Shown: one piece after another, positions 32,458 through 43,400 of the stretch
Position numbering within the stretch: the first letter of the stretch is position 1
How the letters are laid out: each line of letters starts with the position of its first letter
Assembly: GCA_014607495.2 (NCBI GenBank)
Contig: CP053161.1
Location: 5,899,115-5,963,114, forward strand
Reading direction: 5' to 3'
From: Carposina sasakii
Taxonomy: Eukaryota > Arthropoda > Insecta > Lepidoptera > Carposinidae
DNA: 64,000 nucleotides
Translations under genes and position numbers: made by a program
The notes under the pieces: model-generated
Database searches by the model: none
What the model saw: only the letters and a program-made list of their open reading frames with translations
Told to the model about the DNA's origin: nothing

Positions 32458-34186
32458 CACCCAAGACTTGTTTAAAGTGTGCTTTTTTTTTATTCATATT
32501 TTTTTTTTACTCAGGCAATGTTACTTTTACACGATACTTATAAATTTCATTATTATTTCTAATAAATATTTATTTGTAAAGAAACAGAGCTCATTTATTT
32601 CAAACTACATTTTATCGATTTTATGTATTTTATTGTCAATTTCATTAAATAATAAAATAGCTGTTTTATAGATTGAGTTTATTTATATACATATATATAT
32701 TCATATAGATTAGTCTATTGAGTAAAATCACGTTGTCGAAAGTTCATATCACCAATTCAATTAATCGCTCACAATAAAATATTACAACACTAATTGCATT
32801 ATGCTGGCAACATTAAAAAAAAAAGCTCGATTGTAGCTGTCATTTTTGTCTACATAATAAAAAATCAAAGTATAGTAAAATGTATTTTGAATTTATGATG
32901 AATGACAATGATGATGAATGGAAACGTCGGGAAAATCCTCAAGAACAAGTGTAAAGTTAGTCAAAATGAAAAATAATTGCAGAAACAACTTACATGCGCC
33001 CATGAAGAGATCGTAATCCGGCTAAAGTTTTACTCGGCTTACCTGCGTATAAAACCATGCACACGCACTAGATTCACATCACAAGTAATCAAAATATAAC
33101 TTATCTACCAGAAAACATCACTTTACGGACACATGCAAGCCATTTACAAATAAATTTTGATTTTCACAAGAAAATTACACCTGCACCCTTCCAGCTTTTC
33201 CCGCCGAATCCCAAAGAATATACTTACTCTTTTTTTTTTTTTTTTTTAGTTTATCCCCAAGGAAAGGCAAGGGGAACTAAGCCCATACAGCCTAATCATT
33301 GTTTAGTAAAATGTATTCTGAATTTATGATGAATGACAATGATGATGAGTGGAAACGTCGGAAAAATCCTCAAGAACAAGTTTAAAATTAGTAAAAATCA
33401 AAAATAATTGCAGAAACAACTTACATGAGCCCATGAAGAGATCGTATTCCGACTAAAGTTTTACTCAGCTTACCTGCATATAAAACCATGCACACGCACT
33501 AGATTCACATAACAAGTAAACAAAATATTACTTATCTACCAAAAAACATCACTTTACGGACACATGCAAGCCATCTACAAATAAATTTTGATTTTCACAA
33601 GAAAATTACACCCGCTCCCTTCCAGCTTTTCCCGCCGAATCCATATACTTACTCTTGAACGAGATTTTTTTGTTTTGTTTAGTTTATCCCGGAGGAAAGG
33701 CAAGGGGAACTAAGCCCATACAGCCATTGTCTTTAGTAAATGATTTCTGAATTTATGATGGATGATAATGATGATGATGAATGGAAACGTCGGGAAAATC
33801 CTCAAGAACAAGTGTAAAGTTAGTTAAAATAAAAAATTATTGCAGAAACAACTTACATGCGCCCATGAAGAGATCGTAATCCGGCTAAAGTTTTACTCGG
33901 CTTACCTGCCTATAAAACCATGCACACGCACTAGATTCACATCACAAGTAATCAATATAAAACTAATCTACCAGAAAACATCACTTTACGGACACATGCA
34001 AGCCATTTACAAACAATTTTTGATTTTCACAAGAAAATTACACCTGCACCCTTCCAGCTTTTCCCGCCGAATCTCTTGAACGAAAGCTTAATTGTTGTTT
34101 GTTTAGTTTATCCCGAAGGAAAGGCAAGGGGAACTAAGCCCATACAGCCATTGTCTTTAGTAAATGATTTCTGAACATATGATGGA

Positions 34187-34406
34187 CTAGCAGCCGCCCA
34201 CGACTTCGTCCGCGTGAGGGGGCGTTGTACCCGTGCGAAGCCGGGCAGGTTGTTGTATAGACTGTAGCCTTCCTTGGTAAATGGGCTATCTAACACTGAA
34301 AGAATTTTTCAAATCAGACCAGTAGTTCCTGAGATTAGCGCGTTCAAACAAACAAACAAACAAACTCTTCAGCTTTATAATATTAATATATAATATATAG
34401 TATAGA
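34187..34406 (-). mobile_element. Lep1-like nonautonomous Helitron (220 bp)
   Basis: On the minus strand the element begins TCTATACTA and ends GGGCGGCTGCTAG, the TC...CTAG termini of Helitrons, and lies exactly between A (34186) and T (34407). The empty site GATGGATGATAATG is seen in the neighbouring array unit at about 33759-33772. An imperfect palindrome (ACGAAGTCGT) lies close to the 3' end where Helitrons have a hairpin. No coding capacity. Confidence 0.88.
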
Positions 34407-34500
34407 TGATAATGATGATGATGAATGGAAACGTCGGGAAAATCCTCAAGAACAAGTGTAAAGTTAATAAAAATGAAAAATTATTGCAGAAACAACCTAT

Positions 34501-34842
34501 CTATCGATAGTATTGATTGTTATTGCAATATTCAGTAGCAATAGGATCGATACTATCGATAGTACATACGATATTGAGCTTCGATAGTATCTTATCTATA
34601 TATATATATATATACTAGTTATGGAGATACCAAATCCCTGGTTATATACCTACTAGTGTTAGTTGTAGGTATGCTCGCTGTTTTTGGGCTAGGGGCATCT
34701 CCATAGTATATATCTCACTGATTGACATACAGCAATACTATCGATAGTATCGATACTATCGAAGCTCAATATCGTATGTACTATCGATAGTATCGATCCT
34801 ATTGCTACTGAATATTGCAATAACAATCAATACTATCGATAG
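34501..34842. repeat. foldback element with perfect 91-bp arms
   Basis: 34501-34591 and 34752-34842 are exact inverted copies as read, made largely of nested ATCGAT-type palindromes (CTATCGATAG, ACTATCGATAGT). The 160-bp spacer has its own smaller inverted repeat around ATGGAGAT/ATCTCCAT with AT-dinucleotide runs. It cuts off the last tandem-array unit. No protein; transposon class unknown. Confidence 0.85.
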
Positions 34843-35023
34843 TTTTACCGCATCGACGGTGACCTTTCCCTCAATAGTATTGCTAATACCATAATTGTCT
34901 AGATAGTGGCTGACAGGATATGAGATGGTTTTAAGATTTTTAAACATTTGCGTATAATAATTTTTATTGTCATTTAAGGTGACAACAATAAATTATAAGT
35001 AAATTGATAAAATCCTCCTTAAA

Positions 35024-35277
35024 CGGCCGATTGGTGTAGTTGGTAGTGGCCCTGCCTGCGACGCCATAGGTCCTGGGTTCGAATCCCGGTAGGTGCAAAC
35101 ATTGATATGATGAATATCTATGTTTGTTTCCGAGTCATGGTTGTTTATATACTTATCTATGTATTTATATACCGTTGCTTAGTACCCACGACACAAGACC
35201 TTAGGGATCTTAGTGTGGGACTAGGTTAATGTGTTGTGAAGTGTGTGAATATTTATTATTATTATTTATTATAAATA
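35024..35277 (+). repeat. tRNA-derived SINE with TTATT-type tail
   Basis: Head CGGCCGATTGGTGTAGTTGG with B box GGTTCGAATCC at 35076-35086, then a body with TTAGTACCCACGACACAAGA and GTGGGACTAGG and a tail of (TTA)n. I recognise this layout as a widespread lepidopteran SINE. It is not a functional tRNA: the ends cannot form an acceptor stem. Confidence 0.85.
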
Positions 35278-35786
35278 CTGTTGCACTATTTTATTGTTAT
35301 TCTGTATTGTACACAAAACATAACAATAAATACAGAGAAATTTACAAAAGGAATGCATACAAAGGCGTGCTTATTAATGCAAGAGATTTCTTCAAGCATA
35401 CCAGAAAGCAAAGTGAGACCAATAGTTATAGAGGTAATCATGGTGTACAAACTAAGTAAATTTATAATAAACAAAAATAAAATAATCATACATAAATAGA
35501 TACATACATAAATCGAAATAATCAAATAATGAAAGTAATGTCAGACATAATAACATATAGACATAATAGGAAAAAATATACAAAACAATAGGATTAGCAA
35601 CAATTCAGCAGATGATTGAAACCGATCATTTTACATTGTATACCGTTTTATTTTTAAAATTTACCTTTTTTTACATTTAGTATATACCTACAGGTCACAT
35701 CACATAAAATAGTTATATCAAGATTACTACAGCCTCAAAATATTTACTTGCTACATCAACCAATATTCATACACAATACTATTGAA
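35278..35786. other. AT-rich noncoding DNA
   Basis: No gene or repeat that I recognise; short ORFs are AT-rich chance frames. Confidence 0.5.
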
Positions 35787-36110
35787 TCACAGCCTACTAT
35801 CGACTTCCAAATGTACCGCCTTTGTGGACAGACAGACTAAAACACATAAATACGCTTTATAAGTTTCGTAGAATCGAAACCTTAACCGTAAAAGGGCCCG
35901 CAAAGTCCAGTCCGACACCAGAAAATACCCTATCTAAAATTACCCGATCGCTGGGTAAATCTCCCATAATTGGTTGCATAGTGGCAGCCTTCAACTGATA
36001 GCATGGCATGCACTTAAATATAACCGACCGTATAGCACCGACAAGATCCAAAAGTCGCGCTGTAAAATGGCAAGTAACGCATTGCAACCCGCGTGCGCTT
36101 TACCCACGTG
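35787..36110 (-). pseudogene. fragment of BEL/Pao integrase
   Basis: Minus-strand reading gives CMPCYQLKAATMQPIMGDLP and GVGLDFAGPFTVK, the zinc-binding Cys pair and first catalytic Asp region of a BEL/Pao integrase; a frameshift follows, and another frame continues with YLCVLVCLSTKAVHLE before a stop at 35787-35789. It is divergent from the element at 4037-11178 and has no LTRs nearby: an old relic. Confidence 0.8.
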
Positions 36111-36127
36111 TCTGTCCACTACCAAAG

Positions 36128-36521
36128 AGTAGTATATTGTAGATGACTTGCATGTGTCCGTAAAGTGATGTTTTTTGGTAGATAAGTAATATTTTGTTTA
36201 CTTTTTATGTGAATCTAGTGCGTGTGCATGGTTTTATATGCAGGTAAGCTGAGTAAAACTTTAGTCTGAATACGATCTCTTCATGGGCTCATGTAAGTTG
36301 TTTCTGCAATTATTTTTGACTTTTACTAATTTTAAACTCGTTCTTGAGGATTTTTCCGACGTTTCCACTCATCATCACTGTCATCCATCATAAATTCAGA
36401 ATACATTTTACTAAACAATGATTAGGCTGTATGGGCTTAGTTCCCCTTGCCTTTCCTTCGGGATAAACAAAACAAAAAAAAATCCCGAAGGAAAGGCAAG
36501 GGGAACTAAACCCATACAGCC
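36128..36521 (-). repeat. inverted copy of the array unit with two head-to-head 48-bp blocks
   Basis: 36128-36416 is the body of the about 430-bp unit reversed; 36425-36468 is the 48-bp block reversed with its A-rich tail, immediately facing another block in the forward direction (about 36482-36521). The two blocks form a short inverted repeat around an A-run. Confidence 0.75.
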
Positions 36522-37437
36522 ATTGACAAAAATTTTAGGGAAAAAAAACTAAGGAAATAAACATGGACATTGAATCATCATCATTGACAATGCCATCTAT
36601 CTTTAATAGGTGGCAGTTACATATTTGACAAAAAAAAACAAGGTTTATAACGAAAAATTTTATTAACTTAACTTTTTTATTTATTAAGTTACTAGTTTCG
36701 TAGATTTTTTAATTATACTAAGTTTGATAGATAGCTATCTAATGATAGATATTATGTATTTTATAGGCGTAGTAATTACAAAATAACATAATTTAATACA
36801 CATTCTGCCTATAGGTGTAATAGGTATGTTTATATAGTATGACATTTTATGAATATTATCTATAAAAATAATATTTTACGTGAGGTAGAACAAAACTACT
36901 TAACGCGCCTTGTAATAGGGGCCAACTGGCTGAAGTTTAAATTTGCAACGTATGACGGCATAATAAGATCAATAGGACATCACATCAACAATGGCATGCT
37001 TTTTTTGACAGGGATATAGAAATTAAGACAAAGACGTAGAATTTGAAGATTCTATTAATAACGTAAATAAGTCACAAAAAAATCTGATTGACGTTGGACT
37101 AACTTTTTCATACAATTTAAATGACCATAGGTATATTAATTTTATGGAACAATGTTATTACAAAATTATTTTGATTCCATGGACGCCTACACTGACTGAC
37201 GACACGTGCTAAAACAAAACAGTTAACAGCATAAAATGATAAAAATCGTAGATGGCAGTGCTGTTGCATGCGCGGCTTAGTCATGGTGTTATCTGAGTGT
37301 ACCTTAGGGATGGCTGACATCTCACATTTTTTATCTGTGTTTTGTAAGACTGTCATGGTGTGTAAAGGTTGATTTTTGTTTTTATTTCAATAAAATCATA
37401 TTTTCAATATTATTTTAAGACTACATACTATTTAAAC
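36522..37437. other. upstream region of Letm1
   Basis: AT-rich DNA. About 37230-37270 shares TAGATGGCAGT...CTGTTGCATG with 39234-39276 in Letm1 intron 2, so both are pieces of one repeat. The Letm1 5' UTR probably begins near 37330-37420; no core promoter motif is clear. Confidence 0.4.
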
Positions 37438-40400
37438 ATGAATAGAATACTTCTCAATAACTGCCGGTGCATAAAGAAATGCAGTGAGTATATATTTAAT
37501 AATTTTTATAGGTTTTTTGGGGTTAACCTATACTATAGGATTCTGAGTCGGACTACTACGTACTGGTAGATGACTTCATTGGAGTCGACATAATTTTCCA
37601 TTCATTATTTAAAAATTTATTAGATACATGTGCAGGTTATAATTCGTTATTTTCCTATAGAAGCTTCCGATTTGAAATTCATTACTTTATTGTGTAATGA
37701 TGTTCTTGTATTTTATGTTCATTTTCTTTGGGTAGGTACTGTTATGTATGTTTACATAGTTCATTTGTAAAATTAAATTCCAAAGAATTGAATTGAACTA
37801 TATTAAGACGAGAAACAATTTATTTTAGCTATACTATGGGAGACCAAACACTATCAAAACTATCCATACCTCACTCTGTCAAGATCATTGTCATATTATG
37901 CAGCCCGGCCTATAGGACTGCAGCATGATCTGACACAAAAGCCATTGTATGCAAGGGTTCATTGTTTTACACCTCACATAAAACAAATTAGTACGAGTAG
38001 CTGTTACTATGAAAAAGAGCCTCTCAAACCATCTTCGAAGGTTGAAGCAACTGTGGAAACAATAAAGAAAGGCATAGAAGAAAAGGAGAAACTGCCAAAA
38101 AAGGCTGTGCAAAAGAAGAGTTTGAAAACTCGAATTATGGATGAACTGAGGCATTACTACCACGGTTTCAGATTGCTTTTCATTTCTGTGAGGATATCTG
38201 TTATGCTTTCAGTAAGGATTCTTAGAGGCGAATCATTAACCAGGAGGGAGCATAGGTTACTGGTAACAACTATTGGTGACCTCTTCAGATTGGTACCTTT
38301 TGTAGTAATAATACTTGTTCCATTTTTGGAATTTACCTTGCCCTTGTTGATAAAACTGTTCCCTAACATGTTGCCCTCCACATTTGAAAGCAGCAGTCAA
38401 ATGGAAGCTAAACTTAAGCAACATTTGAAGGTTAAGCTTGAAATGGCAAAGTTTTTCCAAGAGACCCTGGACCAAATGGCCCCACAGGCTAGTAACAGAC
38501 ATTCCGATCTTGCAAAAGAATTCTCCATCTTCTTTAAAAAAGTTCGTACATCAGGCGATGTTGCAACCAGTGAAGAGATTATGAAGTTTTCCAAACTATT
38601 TGAGGATGAAATCACTTTGGATTCACTACAACGTCCACATCTAGTGGCATTGTGTAAAGTTCTGAATGTCACAACAATTGGTACCAGTGCTATGCTCAGG
38701 TTTAATTTGAAAATGAAGCTGAGATCGCTTGCAGCTGATGACAAAGTGATTGCTAAAGAGGGTGTGGAAAGTTTGAACTTTAGTGAACTGCAACAAGCAT
38801 GCAGAGCTAGAGGTATGAGAGCTTACGGTGTGTCTGAAGAGAGGCTTCGTAAAGAGCTGCACAACTGGCTGGACCTGTCTTTGAATGAGAAAGTGCCGCC
38901 ATCTCTTCTGTTGCTCAGCAGAGCTTTGATGGTGCCGGAGCATGTCCCAACCACTTACAAGTTGAAGGCCACTATATCTGCCTTGCCTGAACATGTTGCT
39001 ACACAAACTAAAGCTGCTATTGGTGAGAAAGAAGGAAAACTGGATTTCCAGGTAGGAATCTAATATTATTACTTACTTTAGTACATAATATGTGAACTAT
39101 TGTGAAGTATAAACAAAATAAATGTTGGTGTATCATCCCCAAGTTGAGATATTATCCAATGCATTGCTTCCATGACGTTGAAAGATAACTTAATGTACTA
39201 TTTTAATATGAAAACTATGTTGTTAGAGGTAAGCATAAAATGACAAAAAATCGTAGAAGGCAGTCCTGTTGCATGGTATATTATTTGTTCTTTTCCAATT
39301 TTCAGGCTAAAGCTGATGTCATCAAACTAGAAGAGTCAAAGATCAAAGAAGAAAAGAAAGAGATGCTGGAGGCAGAGAGAGAGAAACAGTTGTTGGAAGC
39401 TAAAAAGAAAGCCAAGGCTGAGGAACTCAAAGACCAAGCACCAATTATTGACACTGATTCCACCCCAATATTGGTTGATCCTGCACCTGTAATAAACATT
39501 GATTCTGCTAAGCCTAAGTCAGAAGAAGGCATCTCTGGTAAAGATATTGCTGTCATTGAGGATGCCTTGGAGAAACTTGGTATGTATAAAAAATATTATA
39601 TAGTTTATTTAAGTTTATAATATTTATAAAATTATGGGGTTTATTTAAGTTGGAAGGTTAGGATGTACTAGTTAATAATTATGTTCTAAATAATGTATTA
39701 ATACAAATTATGTATGAAATTCCACTATGTCTTAACCATGTGTAGTTTTGGAAATTTGCCATCTTCTTGAGTTAATGACTTCCTTGAAGTTCAAGTTTAC
39801 TTTACGAATTTGTTCCAAAGAGTATGATTGCTTATAAATGTGACAAAGGTAAACGTACCTGTGATGGTTTACTTGTTTCCCAAAATTTAAAAGCGACTGC
39901 CCACTAATCTAACAAAAACTTGACCGTAATAGAAACGCGTCAGGCACATAGTATTTTATGCACGGAACGAGTACTTGTTACCGGCACGTGCGTGATACGT
40001 TACATACATGGCTGGTGACGCGGAACGTACACCAGTAAGCGTCATGGTATAGATAGATGGATCAGTGGACTATTTAAAAGAAGCCAATGTACTATACCTA
40101 CCCATTTACATATTCTTAGAATTTCATTGATCTATTCTAAGTCAGTCTAGGTTAAAAGCTATATTTGTATTAATAACACTGGTCAACACTGATTTTGCCA
40201 CACGAACTTTGATAGCTAATTTTGTTTTATCAATCTACCCTCATCATTAAATGACAGTTGTCATCTGTCAGTTAGCCTCATATTTGTCGTGATACGGTAA
40301 TACTCATAACTAGTACTACGGCGGTATATTAACAGAAACGCTCACAAGTAAATCGTCATAAAAGTATTTGTAGTTGAATTTGAATATTTTTTGTGATTTA

Positions 40401-43400
40401 TTAATCCTGTGAACATGTCGAGGAAGTGTAATAATGACCCTAACTCTTTTTGTTATGTCTGCGGAGAACTTACATTCAAAAAACAACGACGAAATTTTAC
40501 GAATCTTGTGCTGGAGTGTTATGACCAATGTTTTGGTTTTTCTGTCGCCCATCAAGACAAATTCTGGGCCCCTCATGTCTGTTGCATAACGTGTGTGAAA
40601 AATTTAACCGACTGGAAGAAAGGTGCACGAGCTATGCCGTTTGCTGTACCCATGATATGGACTGAACCGCGAGATCACGTTTCGGATTGCTATTTTTGCC
40701 TCACTGACATAAAAGGTATAAATTGGCCAAAAAAATGAAAAGTATTTACCCCTTGTAGAGCCAAATAATGTGCTTTTACCACCATTGCATATCAAATTAG
40801 GATTAATAAAAAATTTTGTGAAGGGAATGGATCACAGTGGGAGTGGATTTTTGTACCTAAAAGAAAAATTCCCTAAAATAAGTGATGCAAAAATAAAAGA
40901 GGGTATTTTTGTTGGCCCTCAAATCAGGGAGTTAATAAAAGATTCAACATTTGAAGAAAAATTAAGCGGTTTAGAAAAATGTGCATGGATAAGTAATTTA
41001 TAAAAAAATAAACGTTTGATTTACGAGATCTGTATTTTTTCTTAATATTTTAAATTACTCAATAGAATAAAATCCTCGGCTAGCAAATTTTTTTTAACTG
41101 TTTATTTTTTCTTACAATCACCAATTAAAGTAAAAAATATCAAAAAAGTCCGTGTGGCACGAAAAAGTTTGAATTTTGTTAACCAGTGTAATGAATGAAT
41201 ATGTAAAAAAGGTGAATAGAGGTCATTGTGAGTGGTGTGACAATATGAGATTATAAGAAGGATGTATAAAATTATAACTACTGCAAGTTCTTATCTACCA
41301 TATCTTTTAGGTGATAAAACGCAGTGGAAGTCTTTTATTTATGTAAAGGTATGGAATAACTAATCTATGGAAAAAATCGCTGTTTAGATTAGATTTAGAC
41401 TCTTATCTTGTATAGAAGATTGTTTGGGTTGTAAATCAATTATTGATAGTATAAATATACATATATATAAATAAAAATATCTTGTGGAACTCTTGTGTGT
41501 TGTGTTTTAAGTAACAGATAGGTTAGTTTACGTAAGTTTTCAGTTTGTACAACATTTTTAACACCTATAGGAGTCCTATTAATATCTCCAGCTATCTATC
41601 TGACGTATCTAGGTTTCCCTATTATCTGTGAAAACCCAAATCTGTCCTGACATAAATTGTGTTTTTAAAACACTATATTTCCTTCATTCCATGATTGCAT
41701 TATTACAGCTGAACAGAAGAAGTCTTTGCTTCTCGAGAAGGAAAGTATTCAGGAGCTGAAGGGTGAACTTTCAGACTACAGTGAAGATGTACAGGAAATG
41801 CACGAGATTGTCAAGACTAAGCAGGCGGATATCAAGCTTACGAAGGGCGCACGAAGGTAAATAGATACCTTATATAATTTTCGTTCTGAAACTTATTCTG
41901 TGTTTCAGATTATTCATTCAATTAACATGATTTTTAGGGTTTCGTACCCGAAAGGTAAAACGGGACCCTATTACTAAGACTTCGCTTGCATGCATGTCAC
42001 CAGGCTGTAAGGATCAAGACACACTGTAAACATCCTACGGGATGACACGCGTGTTAGTATCACATACATTTTATATGGTCCATGACACACTGTTAATAGT
42101 CCAGTCAAAATAGACATTCAAGGTTACATTAATTCGCACCTTGCTAAAAATTTGCATGAATGTTGGGAACACCATTACATACAATTTGTCAATTATCCAC
42201 ATCAATCCAATGTGTGGAATTTTTTTTATTGAAGGTCAAATGTTGCAAAAATCGGTTTTTTGAGTTTTCCAGCTAAACAGTAAGTTCTATCATGAAAATA
42301 GGTGAGACAAAAATTATTCATCATCCAATTATCTACAAAAATTGTTCATACACTTTTTTTCCTAAGAATCGCCATTTCGGAGATATAGCGATGCAAAATG
42401 TTGAAAAAGTTGTGTTATTCATAATATGCACACGTTTCCGCGCCACCCGTGAGGTAGTGTACATGACGCGTTTTTTTTTACGTGCTTTCCCCGGTAGGCC
42501 TATTCCACGATCTATTGTGGTTCTGTTGAGTTAAAAAACTATTTTATTAAATTTAAAATGGTACTATAGTAAATGACAAGAGCGGTGTAAGTAATGAGTA
42601 AATTGAAAAAATTATTCGTCTGATAGATACTCGTTTAATGGAACATAATCCATACTGTCTTGCACTTCTTCTCCTTCTTCTTCTTCTTCTTCTTATTCTT
42701 ATTCTTCTTCTTCTTCTTCCTGCTGGGTACAAATAAATTGTTCAAAGAGCGATGCATCAGATGTCTCCTCGCCTATATCGTAAGAATTCTCTTCTTCTGG
42801 CGATTGAACATTGGAGCACGATTGGCCTCGACAACTGATACATGCTAATGAACAAAACAACCCAACTTTTTTACAGCCGCATTTAGCATTACACCCCGTT
42901 TTGCAATTGCAAAAAATTGAATTGAGGAGTTTTTCCGGTGCAGGAGGGAGTAAAGTCTGAACTGGTTCCAATATATTGTCAATTAACTTCCAACCCCAGT
43001 CTTCTGGGTTTAGTTTATTACCGAGCCATACTTATTTCTACATGCAGTAACTGGTTGCGACACGACATCAGCATTTTTCAGGAGAGGTAAAAAATCAGTT
43101 TTGAAATTGTTTGAGAGACAAGATTTAGTTGATTGTGCTGACGTTTTCAAAGAAAGTACCTCTACTCCACAAGCTGTAATCACCAACGGAATTCGCTTTC
43201 TTCTTTCCGTTTACGGAGCTCCAAAAAAAATTACGTGCTTAGATAAGTTTCGATACTTATCTTTTGCAAAAAATACGCATAAAAAAAAACAAGTACAATT
43301 AGCTTGTCTTCCTCCAACCTCTGCTTCTGCTTATCAACATCTATTTCGGGTATATTATCAAGTTCAAGTATGGCTCGGTAATAAACTAATAAAAAACTAA

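Larger units (their letters stand above)
25690..32872 (-). mobile_element. Tc1/mariner-type DDE transposon, split by a Gypsy element
   Basis: Terminal inverted repeats of 35 bp with three mismatches: 25690-25724 (TACTTCGATTTTTAATTATG...) and 32838-32872. TA flanks both ends (25688-25689, 32873-32874). The unoccupied target, CATTGTTTAGTAAAATG, survives in the next array unit at about 33297-33313, proving the borders and the TA duplication. Without the 6.07-kb Gypsy insertion the element is about 1.1 kb. It encodes only the C-terminal part of a DDE transposase, on the minus strand. Confidence 0.88.
25105..34496 (+). repeat. tandem array of about 430-bp units, interrupted by transposons
   Basis: Each unit starts, after a T-run, with a 48-bp block (TTTAGTTTATCCCGAAGGAA ... 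CCCATACAGCC) ending at 25152, 25595, 25676, 33292, 33725 and 34149; spacing between intact neighbours is 424-443 bp. The rest of the unit has ATGATGGATGATAATGATGA, GAATGGAAACGTCGG, TACCTGCGTATAAAACCATG and ends CTTTTCCCGCCGAATC. The unit from 25629 is split by a 7.2-kb transposon (25690-32872), and the last unit is split by a Helitron (34187-34406) and cut off by a foldback at about 34497. An inverted partial unit is at 36128-36521. No long ORF; function unknown. Confidence 0.8.

Noticed and set aside
35024..35096. Possible tRNA gene (good A and B boxes)
   Set aside because: The ends cannot form an acceptor stem and the sequence continues into a SINE body with a TTA-repeat tail.
42292..42534. 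Open frame in the foldback arm, duplicated on the other strand at 43798-44001
   Set aside because: The frame appears twice only because the arms are inverted copies; the peptide has no recognisable domain and the real coding content of the arm is in another frame.
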